Source of the DNA: Chara braunii
Lineage: Eukaryota; Streptophyta; Charophyceae; Charales; Characeae
Direction of reading: 5' to 3'
NCBI GenBank assembly: GCA_003427395.1
Contig: BFEA01000193.1
Span: 624,765-657,319 of the forward strand
DNA: 32,555 nt
The position numbers were made by a program, and so were the translations under genes. Positions 8,449 through 18,845 of the stretch are shown here, piece after piece. The notes beneath the pieces are model-generated. The model had not been told where the DNA came from. It saw only the letters and a list, made by a program, of their open reading frames with translations, and did no database searches. Positions within the stretch are counted from its first letter, which is position 1. Each line of letters begins with the position of its first letter.

Positions 8449-10582
8449 CAGNCCTAGCTACCACTTCACCAGAGCCCACCGACGACAGTCCCAGCACGAT
8501 TGGCACCCCTGCGCGCGTCGACGCGGCGACGACGTGCTCCAAACCCACAGGGAAACTTGATAGGCTCGAGATGTCGGCGTCGATGACCGTAGACGGTATA
8601 TTCGTCTCCGGACAAAGATCGTCGACGTCCACAGCATCGTCAGGTTGTGTTTTTTCCATTGCCACTGTGTCGTATTATGTTGGGCTCAATGTCCCATGGA
8701 TGTCTAACAACACCTCTCCCCCCCTTAACTTCTTGTCCCCGTACGCTGTGTCTTTGTCGTCGTCACTCAAATAGAGAAATCTATCTCCAACAGCGTCAGA
8801 GGCCTTCTTCAGAACGTCCTTCCCCATCGCCTCGTTGTGAAGGGCGGAGTACAAGGGATCGTCGTATCCCGGCTGAACTGGTAGCTCCATCCCGACGTCG
8901 CTGAGTGTCGGATCAATCCGGTCATCGACGGAATTGTCCTTGTCCAAAGTCATCAGTAGTCGACAACCCTGAACGCCTGCCAGTTGAAGTCCTTCGTCCG
9001 TGTGCCTCGGATGAATCCGAATCACGGTCGTCTCCAAAGATGCATCAGGGAGGGAGATGTTGACAGGGCCCTGGTTCGGATTCATCCGAGCCCCCGCAGC
9101 TTCCAATGACGTCGACATGACCGCTTTCACCGAGAAGTCGCTTACGACTGCTAACTCGGCTCCGAGTGTGTTGGGCTCGACATTGGAACTGGTCGCCAAG
9201 TCACCCTCAGTCCGACAGTCCGCCTGCAGCTCCTTGTGGGCTTCCACGCAGAGCATAACTGCATCCTGATACCGATCGTCTGTCATCGCAAACACGGCTT
9301 CCTGGTTCGGATGAATCCGAATTTCGTCGCCAGGGTTTTCGGAAACCCGGACCACCCGTTCGAGTTCTGTAGACAGTTGTGCTCCCTCGATGGCACGGCC
9401 TTCGCGGTTCGGATTAATCCGAAATTCCTTTTGAGGCGAAACGGAACACGGTTCCAGCTTGTCGCTGCCGGACCCGTGGTATGTTGTCGTCTCGCTTCCC
9501 GGAAGGCACTGAGTTCCGGACAACGAGGTCGTCTCTGAGTTTCGGATTGATCCGAGACAATCCGCCAACCGTATTTGGAGCTGAGCGAAGCATGTTCCAT
9601 GCTTTGCGACACCTGCCCCGCCAACCGCATCGACAAACTGTGTTTCGCTGGTGGAGCTAATCAAAGGGTCTTGCTCGCCAGGCCGTGTAATACACCCAGG
9701 CCTCAAGTCGTTCCCCGTCTCCATTGAGGTGCTGCCTGTTACCGCCAGAACCCCACCGTCCTCGTCGCGGTCGCCATCGGACCCCTGGCCGTCTCCTCTG
9801 TGATGCTTTGTCTTCTCTCCGCTGCGAGGCTTCTTCTTTTCTCGGCTCCCCTTTCTCCCCTCTCCGCCGCCTGCGTGCCCCGGAGACCGTTGTTTCGTCG
9901 ATCGCTGTTCACTTCCAACTTTGGTACCTCGTTGCCCGCCGCCTTCACCATCCCCGTCGTCGTCCTTTCCGCGAGACTTGCGCTTCACAACTCCTGCCGG
10001 TGGGGTGACCCCAGGCAATTCCCAACTCACTTGCTTAATTGACGGGCTTGACGGAAGGGCGTAGAACGCGGAGGACACTTCTAGCCATTTATTTGACTGC
10101 AAGAACTCGAACAGCGTGTCCCCGTATTCGCGAAGAGCAGGGTCGTCCTTATTTTGTCGATTGACCTCACTTAATCTCTCCAATACCGCATCGTAGGCGC
10201 GAGATTTGAATGTCTCGAGGTCCCAACGATCGTCATATATCCACCCTCCACTTACGTCCCTCACAGCCACTGCCCATTCGTCGTCGAGAAGGACTGGCTG
10301 GAAATGGTCCGGTTGCCACATGATATCATGGCCCCAATCTTCGGCTGTGGAGAAGGTGTGTTTGTCGCCCATGTGGAAGGGAGTCGCAGGAGCCTTGAGA
10401 TGCGGATGGTCCGGAGGAACTGGATGGCCGGGTCGAAGACGTTCGGGCTGTGGCGTGAGACGAATAGGCTCCCCCGGCGAACTCCTCAGACGGGACAACC
10501 CACCCCTCTTGACAGGCGCTGAGGAGGACACGGGCGTGGGACGCCCGAGGTAGGTGTAGCGAGAGGTGTCCCTGGTTTGCAT
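8449..10582 (-). pseudogene. Charged middle region of the element protein, palindrome-bearing
   Basis: An open frame of 635 codons (10582-8675) continues, after one in-frame TAA at 8675-8677, for a further 75 or so codons to the intron 1 donor. Residues about 70-190 look globular (WAVAVRDVSGGWIYDDRW, then ALREYGDTLFEFLQSNKWLEV). Residues about 205-290 are a Lys/Arg/Asp/Gly-rich low-complexity tract with possible nuclear localisation signals. The remainder is hydrophilic and carries recurring R-I/M-H/N/D-P motifs, which are translations of the TCGGAT-NN-ATCCGA palindrome. There is no recognised family. The ATG at 10580-10582 overlaps the end of the preceding frame by about 97 bases, and I interpret that as a frameshift in one long protein and not a separate start. 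The TAA could derive from CAA by C-to-T change. Confidence 0.55.
8908..9555. repeat. Six palindromic sites TCGGAT-NN-ATCCGA inside coding sequence
   Basis: Sites lie at 8908-8921 (last base G), 9007-9020, 9076-9089, 9307-9320, 9409-9422 and 9542-9555. Five are in the same reading phase and encode R-I/M-H/N/D-P. The sixth (9542) is in a different phase and encodes GSIR. Spacings are 99, 69, 231, 102 and 133 bases. Conservation of the DNA motif across phases, and its occurrence in non-coding DNA downstream, indicate that the DNA site and not the peptide is what is kept. Confidence 0.85.
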
Positions 10583-12441
10583 ACTAATGGCGACTCAGAA
10601 ACTTGGGCGTTGAAGATGGCCAATTGCCCGTCCAAATCGAAGAGGTCGTCCTCAACGTTTTCCTCCTGCTCAGTCTCGATATTGAAGTCGTCCTCCTCAC
10701 CGAATGCCAGCTTGTACTTATCCAAAGTGAATTCGGCCGGATCGACAACATCCTCGTTAAAAAAAACATATTCCAGCCTCTTAATGAAGCTCACAGCGCC
10801 GGCCCGACTCACTCCATGGTAGCCCTGGAGGACCGCAATGGCGACTTCCTTCCGCACCACGTACTGCGGGTCAAATCTCAACCTTGGTTGTTCGCCGTAA
10901 AGGAAGGAGTAGACCTGGCGCCTTTTCTTCGGAGTCAACTTGAAGAACATGTCCTTGTTCGGGTCATAAACGGGCTCGACCACGACATGGTGGAAATCGC
11001 ATGGGTAAGCTTTGGACGACACTTCATGGGTGACTTACTGCACGGTGTATTCGAGCTACGTTGTGTCCCCATCCACGGCCAAGACGTGCCTTCCCTGCTG
11101 AAGCAGACTCCACACCACCTGCGAGTGCGGCTTGCCCAAGAACAGCACGGCATCTGCCACACCACAGAAGAAAAGAGGCTGATTGCACAACTGATTCGGA
11201 TTTCGCTCGCCGTCCTTGTACAGAGCCCCCCTTTGGGTCAGGTTTCCGATGTCCGCGAAAGTCAAAGACTTGAAAGACTTCTCCTCCACATCCGTGGGTG
11301 TCACTTTCTGTTTCCTCCGGAGAGCGGTGGCGTCGTCTTCAGCAACAGCTCCCTCGTACACCGGGTGAGTCAGTAGCCGAGGATCCTCGCCTTTGAAAAG
11401 GATGTGCATCACATCCGGCTCCTCCCAGACGCTGTTTCCGAACTGATGCGTCTTCTTCGATGTCGTCTTCCGAACCCACTTCCCCGTGTAGCATCGGNTA
11501 GCCCCAAGCGNAGACAAACATGTCATGAAGGAGAGGTTCCACAGGCAGGGGACGAATACCACCAATGTCCAGTAGTCCTGACAAACGAAGCCCANCAACT
11601 NACTCAGAGACGCGAATGCCCCAGANTCCNATTGCGCANGGTCCACAGCACCGCATAAGTCGAGCACGCAAGTGTGGGAGCGTAGCTGATGCCCCAGTTT
11701 TCCCAGCGCCTGCTTATGATCTATGGCACTCAACGGGTCGATGTTAAACTGGGTCAGCGTCGTCAAGGCACTTGTCCTTGTCCACATAATGTTGATGCAT
11801 TCATCAACGCCACGGGGGCTTTTTTTGCCTTTGGCGCGATCTCCAGTGATTACCGAAAGGACGACATGCTTCCACTCCGCCGGGAAATGCTGGTCGTTGA
11901 CGAGGGCCGTCATTTTCTTGATGTTGTTGTCGTGTTGACACCCGAGAAACTGAGGGCACTTGTTGACATATGTGGTGTCCGTGAAAAATTTCCTGCTCTC
12001 GTTCCAAAGCTTGTCGTCGAGACCTCTGTCCTTGAACTCTTCGAACAGTTGCTTCTTGGACCTGAAGAACGTGGAGTTGGCATTCCACTCCCCCTTATCC
12101 ATTTCCTCATACTCGAACTCCACGTAGTGCCACAGCCTCAGCATAATCCGGTCCATTTTTATTATGTCGACCATCTCCTTGACACTGAACTTCCCCTGCT
12201 CGGCCAACTTTTTGCTACTCGTTTGAACCCACACGACGTTAAGGTTCAAGACGCCGTTCAACAGTCTTTTCTTCTCGCGGTCCGTCAAGTCCACCAATTC
12301 CTTCCAGCAGTGGACATACGGCTCTGGAACTTGGACGTATAAAGTTTTCTCCTCCACGCCTTTCTTTGGCTTCCCCCTGCCCTTTTTCAACGACGGGTCG
12401 TCCACCTTCACATTGTCGGGCGGCCACAGGCAGTGGGCCAC
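10486..12441 (-). pseudogene. N-terminal region of the ULP1 element protein, possible degenerate methyltransferase fold
   Basis: One frame of about 650 codons spans 12441-10486 with two in-frame stops, TAG at 11056-11058 and TAA at 11035-11037. No initiator ATG is present. A TAA lies at 12448-12450 and the sequence GCTAACGAAG just inside could be a splice acceptor, so earlier exons may exist. Residues about 20-28 are basic. Residues 259-310 (VLDLCGAVD, then YWTLVVFVP) followed by 424-458 (LFFCGVADAVLFLGKPH, then QGRHVLAVDGD) resemble, in order and spacing, motif IV and motif I of permuted N4/N6 DNA methyltransferases. DPPY and GxG are not kept, so activity is unlikely if the relation is real. 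Eight Ns between 11498 and 11639 fall in this region. The gene continues into the frame starting at 10582 through a frameshift between 10486 and 10582. Confidence 0.5.
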
Positions 12442-13126
12442 CCTTCGTTAGCGGTGTTGAGTCTTCGACCCGATGACTAGACCGTATTTTTACGGTACTC
12501 TTGTTTGACTTGACGGGGAAAATCAGGGGTACCTAGAACACCCCCAAATTTGGGTGTGCTGACCACTGAGAGTAACCCTCAAATTAACGAGGGGATTTAC
12601 CGCTTCTACCACACTGTGCCCCACCTCTTTTTCGCTTGTTCCGAGTCTATTCCCGAAGCAGCTAGCCGCGGGATGGGAATACGGGAGTAAGCCTTGGCAC
12701 GACCCTTTCATCTTGCATTATTGGTGCGGGAATGATACCTCGAATTTCCTTAATCTTAACATCGAAATTAAAAATGGAAGAAAAAGTTGAAAACAATAGA
12801 TGGGAAGAGAAAACGGTTTCCTTATACTATTAAATTTCCTCGGTATTTAATTTTAACGGGGTCGCCCTCATTAGTCATTATTTTCGATAATAGAATTAAG
12901 AAGGAGGAAAATAATTAAAAATAATAAAAGAGAGAAGAACGAATGATTGCTTATTATTTGATCAATTTTAACGACGTTTATTTGTGATGAGTTTAACTAG
13001 GAATTATTCATTCACCATGATGTCATCTGTTTGTACGGACTTCCGATAATTATAAATTCACGTGTAATTTTTCCCCGATTCAACTGATTATTACTTTAGT
13101 TATAACTCGGGTGTAATTCTCGAGCG
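12442..13126. other. AT-rich spacer upstream of the ULP1 element gene
   Basis: No coding frame is convincing. A perfect 12-bp palindrome CCCAAATTTGGG lies at about 12544-12555 and could form part of a larger imperfect hairpin. From about 12720 to 13110 the sequence is AT-rich with short A and T runs. Promoter or first exons of the minus-strand gene could lie here but none can be demonstrated. Confidence 0.35.
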
Positions 13127-13625
13127 TTGAGCGGTACCAGTTTCGGGGTTGCTATAACATGGTCGGATCGCTGCGGCTATCGATTCCATTTTGGGACGGG
13201 GCACGCGACATTATTATCTTGGTACGGTACACTGGTTCGGTATGGTCACGGCACTTTTGCTGCACTTTACGGCGTCCGGCGTTGGGCTGGTATGGTAATG
13301 GGACTGGCGAATGCCGCTTTGGCCAGCTCGGCCATTTTGGTACGGTAATTGTGACTTCTTGGTTCGGTACAGGGATGACACCGGGGCAGCGTACTGCAGC
13401 CTGCTCCTAATTCTTATGGCTCGGTAACTGGTACGGTACTAAGCGGAGCTGCAACTCGACCTATTCATTTCTTCTCTTCGGGCCCAGCGCTGGTGACACT
13501 CATGGCGGTCTGGTATTATCATATTCGGTCCGGTCCAAAACTGGTATGGTTCAGCTATCTTCGGCACTGCTGCTCGCTGCGAGTTGGTATCATTAACATT
13601 GGTGCTACGGCCTGGTACCTGGGTC
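13127..13625 (+). repeat. Dispersed GGTACGGTA-type decamer cluster
   Basis: Around a dozen imperfect copies of TGGT[A/T][C/T]GGTA occur, for example at 13221, 13234, 13287, 13339, 13361, 13429 and 13541, nearly all in the same orientation. The composition differs from the AT-rich DNA to the left. This resembles a subterminal repeat region of a DNA transposon or a decayed satellite. No bounding inverted repeat was found. Confidence 0.5.
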
Positions 13626-13748
13626 CTGCTACTGGGCCTGTGGGCCTGAGACATGCCACCGTTCCATTAGAGATTGGGTGGCATGTGTGGGATAAACGAC
13701 AGACCAGCTAAAGGATTGGGACATTCAGGCGAAGATAGTCTCTCGTGG

Positions 13749-13900
13749 CATGCAAGGTGTACCCCGCCCACGTCGCAGATACGGATGAAGTCAACGAGCA
13801 TCTGGACATGGAGACGGGGGGGAGCTTTTCCGAAGCATGCACGGTGTACACAGCCCACCGCTGCCAACGCTGGTTGAAGTCAATAGACACGGATAGTGAA
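13749..13900 (+). repeat. Diverged two-copy repeat, period about 88 bp
   Basis: GCATGCAAGGTGTACCCCGCCCAC at about 13749 is matched by GCATGCACGGTGTACACAGCCCAC-like sequence at about 13837. Both are followed by a GAAGTCAA segment. The frames across it show no domain. Confidence 0.5.
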
Positions 13901-13980
13901 CGGCGACGAGCGCAGCGAACGTACCTGTTCGCAAAGCACAGTGGTTCCCTGCTGCTCACGGTCAACGGTAGCTATGGCGG

Positions 13981-14330
13981 CAGTGTGTGTGTGTGTGAAA
14001 GAGAGCGGGAGTGAGAGGGAGAGAGAGTGAGCCAAAGAGACTGTGTGTGCGAGAGAGGGAGAGTGAGAGGAAGAGGCTGTGCGTGTGAGAGAGAGAGAGA
14101 GAGTGAGAGAGAGGGACCGTGCAGTGTGAGAGAGAGGGACTGTGCAGTGTGAGAGGAANAGATTGTGCAGTGTGTGAGGGAGAGAGTCAGCGAGAGAGAG
14201 AGATTGCGCTGTGAGATAGAGAGACTGCGCGGTGAGAAAGAGAGAGAGTGCGNAGATTGAGAGNGAGGGGGTGTGCTGAATGAGAGACGAAGAATACTCT
14301 ACTTCAGGGAGAGGAAGGGCGCTGAGAGTG
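13981..14330 (+). repeat. GA-rich degenerate minisatellite
   Basis: GAGAGAGGGACTGTGCAGTGT-like units of roughly 25-30 bp recur with variable GA expansion. Similar GA-rich tracts recur at about 14920-15010 and 15310-15420. Ser/Leu-rich frames on the minus strand are composition artefacts. Isolated Ns occur within. Confidence 0.7.
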
Positions 14331-14441
14331 AGTGAGTGGGTGCTCTGATTGAAAGAGNGTGGCCACGTTGTGAGTCTACCAAAGAGAGACACTGAGAGAC
14401 ANGATCTGGTCTCTCTCCAAAGGAGGGAGCAGCCACCTGTC

Positions 14442-14740
14442 GATGAGACCTGCTTCAAGTTCTTACCGCAGTTGAAGAGACCAGCGTCAAGCACTCACCG
14501 CTCCTGATGCGACCAGCTTCAGAAGCACTACCGCAGCTGATGAGACCAGCGCCGGGCACTTTGATGAGACCAGCTTCAAGTTCTTACCGCTGTTGATGAG
14601 GCCAGCGTCAAGCACTCACCGCTGCTGATGAGACCAGNGTCACGCACTTACCGNTGTTAATGGGACCAGCTTCANCCTCTTACCCCTGTTGATGAGGCCT
14701 GCAACAGCCTCTTNCAACTGTTGATGGGTCCTGCTAAATG
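14442..14740 (+). repeat. 32-bp minisatellite, about nine units
   Basis: Units begin GATGAGACCAGC or a close variant at 14442, 14474, 14506, 14539, 14563 (after a shortened 24-bp unit), 14595, 14627, 14659, 14691 and, partially, 14723. Each normally ends with ACCGCTGTT or similar. Because 32 is not a multiple of three the array is unlikely to be protein-coding. Several Ns fall in the array. Confidence 0.9.
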
Positions 14741-16086
14741 GATGGGGGAACCTGGCCTCAAGTGAACAGTCTTCAGCTCGAACGCCACCATGGCTGCGTA
14801 AGAAGTCTGAATCAACTGCATGAACAACGGTTGTTGCTATTCAATCAAGATGTGCATTTCCTTCAAAAAAATAATAACAATAATAAATTAAAAAAGAATA
14901 AAGGGAGTCAGATCTTATAAAGAGAGAGGGACACTGCAGAGAGATAGAGGGAGAGATAGAAAGAGAGAGAGAGTAATCAAGCACGAAGTGGGGGAGAGCT
15001 GAGTGGGTGAGGGAAAGACTGAACAGCGAAATCTTATTCCCACTCTCTTATCTGGATCTGTGGGATTCGGAGGGATCAACCAACGAAGAACAGAGAGTGT
15101 CGTCCCCACTGGAGAACCTTTCTGACCAACGAGTAAGGTTGGACTAGTTTTTTAGCATGCCATTATGACATGATGATGAGGCATCGACCAGCTTCCTCCA
15201 CTGCCNGCTCCTATTGCAGATCAGACCGCATACCNCCAAGGGGGACTTGAANACGNAGGTTCTGACCNCACGGATTTCGATTNCGTGTCCAAACAGACAT
15301 AACGCCAGAAGAACATAGAAGGAGGGAAAGAGGGGGAGACTGTGCACGCCCAAAGAGAGAGAGACTGCAGTTAGAGAGGAAGACTGCAGAGAGGGAGAGA
15401 GAGAGGGAGAGAGTTCTCTGCTCAGCGAGAAAAGGGGGGGGGAACTTGAGAGCACTGCAGGAACTCAACAATGTTGATGACGCGAAGGCTGCAATAGACC
15501 CCATCCTCCATTGATGAACACTTCACAAGTTTTTGGGCGGATTTTCACCCCCCCCCCCTTTCGATTAAGGGTCATCTCTCTCAACACAAACTCCTAATTA
15601 AAGATCAGACCATGCACGGCCCAATAAGCCTTCAACATGAGTGATTTGACCGTTCGGATCTTGATGGTTCGAACATTTGAACATAACGAAGTAAAACGAA
15701 AAGGGGAAAATCGTCACCAGCATGCTCTACAGGAAGTGCAGTGGGGTAACGGCTGAAGGAGACTGTTATGGTTTTCTCAATCAGACGGTACTGATGAGGC
15801 TCTATGGTGAAACGTCTCTCCACCATCATTCAGCTGTTAATTAGCTGCAGGAAGTTGTCTCCTGATATTTTTCCGTCCACCACAATTTCATATACATATT
15901 ATAACATATATAGTTTTATAATAATTTTATTATTATATGCCGCCCCTGGGTTCTGTCACTCTATTTCTGTTGAAAAAGGAAGCTTCAGTCGGAGCGGGAA
16001 CCAGAAACGTTCCTTTGATATCATAGCGCCTGCGAATGGGCAACAGGTCAATGCCCTTAGGAGTGTAACGGCCCAATGCGCAGAGT
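14741..16086. other. Spacer with GA tracts and homopolymers; no gene recognised
   Basis: The stretch holds GA-rich tracts (14920-15010, 15310-15420), a C run near 15550, an AT-rich run near 15890-15940 and several Ns (15200-15290). Short frames here lack domain features. Confidence 0.4.
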
Positions 16087-16280
16087 TAACTCATCAATGT
16101 GGTCCATCCATATAGAGGGAAGAACAAAGTGGGAGAAACAATCATGCATCAATTAGTAGTCTAAGAGACAAACAAAGAAAAAATCTAAGATGCCGATCGA
16201 AGGAAACAAAGGCGACTTGCGTCATTCTCCCGCCAGATACCAAAATTGCTTGGAATGAAAGAAGAAGAAGAAAAAATGGC
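16087..16280 (+). repeat. Left arm of a long inverted repeat abutting the 5' LTR
   Basis: This roughly 190-bp segment is about 85 per cent similar by eye to the reverse complement of 26318-26496. It shares the runs AATGTGGTCCATCCAT, GGGAGAAACAATCATGCATC and GGAAACAAAGGCGACTTG. It ends at the AAAAAATGGC where LTR similarity begins. Confidence 0.8.
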
Positions 16281-17130
16281 CTACACGCCTGGTTGCAATG
16301 CTTGTGCTCGCTCTAACTTTTTGAATGACTGAGTTTCCGCCTCACCCCACAGCATGAATATTGAACTCCCTTTTCGTATTACTGACCGTGAGTGTCTAAG
16401 GGATCCGGAATTTCCGGGAGCATCGGGAGCACGTGTGTCTATCTGCGCGACCGAGGGGAAAACTTCCTAAATTTCCATTCCCGGTGGGAAACGAACGTAT
16501 CTGCGAGTGGGACACCGACCGAGCTCGAGAGCGCATTCCCCACTGCCCATAATTCCCCAGCTCGTACACGTGTCACCTTGTCGCAGAACCGGGAGTAATT
16601 ATTCTGGAAACTGACTTCCCTCCCTACCATTGCATACGGCCCTTCCATTCGCTGACCATCATCCCCTGGCGCGCAATCGCTCTGTATTGGCCCCAACCCC
16701 CGTGTTCGGAGTGCTTGCAAGACCGCGAGTACTGAGCCTCCGGTTTCATCCGGCGAACTCCCTCGGAGGAAGAACGACGGGCGCACAACCTTCGTCTAAG
16801 GTCAGCCGCGTCGGATTCTGAGACCAGCGACGCACGACGCCAACAAGTGGTCAGATAGTGCGATAGCCATAGCGTCCCGACCGTGCACCAAATACGAGTC
16901 CGACCCAGACGACGGAACCAGCAGAGATGGTAGCCCCACGCTCAGAAGCATAGAAACAGACTTCGACCCGCGCCTATCCTCTTGCATTCCTATCTTTGAA
17001 ACTTGTCACAGGGAGATCTCAGTTCCGACCTGAGACTCCACCCCCACTTTCCCAAAAATCCTTGGCACACCCCTTTTCGCACTTCCAGGCCCACTCACAC
17101 TCCGATCAGGAATTCGCGTCGGGCGGGAGG
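16277..17130 (+). repeat. 5' LTR
   Basis: It begins TGGCCTACACGC and aligns along its full length with 26767-27617. Alignment stops just where the primer binding site begins. The usual CA end is not evident, so the 3' limit is good to a few bases only. Short frames within it (e.g. 16392-16598) occur in both LTRs and are not taken as genes. Confidence 0.75.
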
Positions 17131-17131
17131 T

Positions 17132-17144
17132 TGGTATTGGAGCC
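17132..17144 (+). other. Primer binding site, tRNA-Met-like
   Basis: TGGTATTGGAGCC directly after the LTR differs at two positions from the TGGTATCAGAGCC typical of plant LTR elements primed by initiator tRNA-Met. Confidence 0.65.
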
Positions 17145-17288
17145 GACACGTGGCAGGCCTAGAGATTGCCAATCAGGTAGGATACAAGGGACGACCTGGC
17201 GAACAGGGGGCGTCCTAGGTAGAGGAATGCGCCACGACGTGACCCTATAGTAACCCGAAGTAGATTGGCAGGTCGGCAGGCCGCCAAT

Positions 17289-18753
17289 ATGAATGCCAAT
17301 CCGGCACCAAATGCGGGTAGGGCCCCAGCCCCTCGAGCACGCGCGCCAACGACCCCACCAGATTTGTACCTCTTTGATCCTACACATCATTTGGCTGGAG
17401 CATGGCTAGCCACACTGCGCGCACAACAATACGACAATGACGAAGCTAGGATCAACATCCCTGCCAGGTTGGGAGGGGATGCACACCACTGGTTTACCAC
17501 TTACGTATGGGTCGATCTCCCGACCTTCAAAAGGGACTTCTTAAACCGATTTGACTATATTCATCCGGAGCAAGCGTTCTTCATGATTAAGGATCGAGTC
17601 CAGAAACCCCTCGAATCCGTCGTTGAATACCGCAGCAGGTTCTATAGGTTGTTTGTCAAGTCAGAACGGGGCGAAAATGTCAGGAGGGATTTGTTTATCT
17701 ATGGGCTCCAAAGTCGAACGATGAGGGCCAAGCTGCGAAAGCAGTTCTCCCCCATCAACCACACCATGCAGCAAATCATGGACGCTGCAGAAGAGATGGA
17801 GAGAAAGTTCGCTGCTAGCTTCCTAGAAGGGGGGGACCACGCCAAGGAAGGGGACTCTTCAGAATTACCCAGAGTGAAGGCCGAATTAGCTGCACTCCAA
17901 AACAAATTTGAAAACATGCCCTTTGTCTTCGGCCTCGTCACTTACCTAAGAAGGATACCTGACACAACCACGAGGTTGTCCATGATGGTCGCCCCTACGC
18001 CTCCCCCACCTCGGCCTCCCCCAAAACCTCCCACGAAACCAAGCGAGCAAATGCAATATTGGAGCTGATCCGAACGTTAGTTAGTCTGATGCAAGAGAGC
18101 AAGAAGGAACAACGTAAGCATAATGCCCAGATAGAATCTATGATGAGATCGATGCGCCCTATTGCTGTTCGAGCTGCACCCATGGCATAGGCAGCAGCCC
18201 CTGCTCAGGCGGTGGGCGGCATGGTGGCTAATCTAGGGCCTGCTACACGTGTCACCAGCCTGGTCACCCAGCCAGAGACTGTCCCAACCGACCAGCCCAA
18301 GTACAGGTAGGGGTCGCCCCTATGGCAGCAGTGCCAGTAGCCCACCGACCAAGAAGAGTAGGCACGATGATCGAAGAAATGAAGGGAGGGGGAAGCACGA
18401 TGGTTACCACCGAGGAAGCTGCGGAACTCATCCCGCTCGATCAATACATCTTGCTGGGTTACCCAGGGATAGGAATGATTGGAACTATCCTACCAGCGAA
18501 TGAACAACGAGAAATTGCGGAATGGAGACCGTCCCCCAGAGAAATGGAATCTGGTGGCCCTACCTTCATTACGGGAGAAATCGATGTCCTGAACATCGTC
18601 CGAGCCCTGGATCATCGGATGAACGAATGTTGCAACATTGCAAGGCAAACCGAAAACGGTTCGCCCTTGCCAAGCAATCAGCCACCAAAGGGCAAACCCT
18701 CGCCTGCGAAAACAAACCCGATGTCCCCAGCACCTCGGACCCGATACGGTTAG
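17289..18753 (+). pseudogene. gag: gag: capsid-like domain and CCHC zinc knuckle
   Basis: The first ATG in frame is 17289-17291. The N-terminus is Ala/Pro-rich. A capsid-like Retrotrans_gag domain follows: LAGAWLATLRAQQYDNDEAR, a HHWFTTYVW segment, WVDLPTFKRDFLNRF, then VVEYRSRFYRLF, RRDLFIYGLQ and MQQIMDAAEEMERKF. The frame closes at 18066-18068, but coding similarity goes on in a second frame (AILELIRTLVSLMQESKKEQ, TAG at 18188). In a third frame comes a perfect CX2CX4HX4C knuckle, CYTCHQPGHPARDC, at 18241-18282, followed by an open stretch to 18753. The knuckle is the RNA-binding nucleocapsid module. At least two frameshifts separate the pieces. Confidence 0.75.
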
Positions 18754-18845
18754 GACTCATTCGGAAAGATTATCATTTCCTTTGCATTAAGGCCATTCTG
18801 TGAAAATTCGCGGAATGTGACGTAGAAGTTTGGGGAAATCTGTAG

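Larger units (their letters stand above)
4534..12441 (-). mobile_element. Unclassified large element encoding a ULP1 protease gene (limits approximate)
   Basis: The gene remnant at 12441-7108 and the repeat-rich region downstream of it share one 14-bp palindrome (TCGGAT-NN-ATCCGA). This ties the coding and non-coding parts together. A C48/ULP1 protease domain fused to an element protein is known from several DNA transposon groups. Here I see no DDE transposase, no RT and no recombinase, so the class is open. The upstream end is undefined. The left limit is set provisionally at the inverted repeat. It is inference that these parts form one element. Confidence 0.4.

Noticed and set aside
8675-11058. 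A variant genetic code with TAA and TAG as glutamine
   Set aside because: Several stops could be glutamine codons, but the ULP1 and RT frames end at TAA, and the gypsy pol is broken mainly by TGA. Ordinary C-to-T decay explains all.
10603-12342. Long plus-strand frames at 10603-11376 and 11689-12342
   Set aside because: They are antisense to the element gene, show no domains and mirror its codon structure.
13127-14740. CRISPR-like array
   Set aside because: The repeats are contiguous or irregular without unique spacers, and the genome is eukaryotic.
15804-16115. 103-codon frame with a hydrophobic stretch
   Set aside because: The hydrophobic part is a translation of an AT-rich run and the end runs into the inverted repeat arm. 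No homology is recognised.
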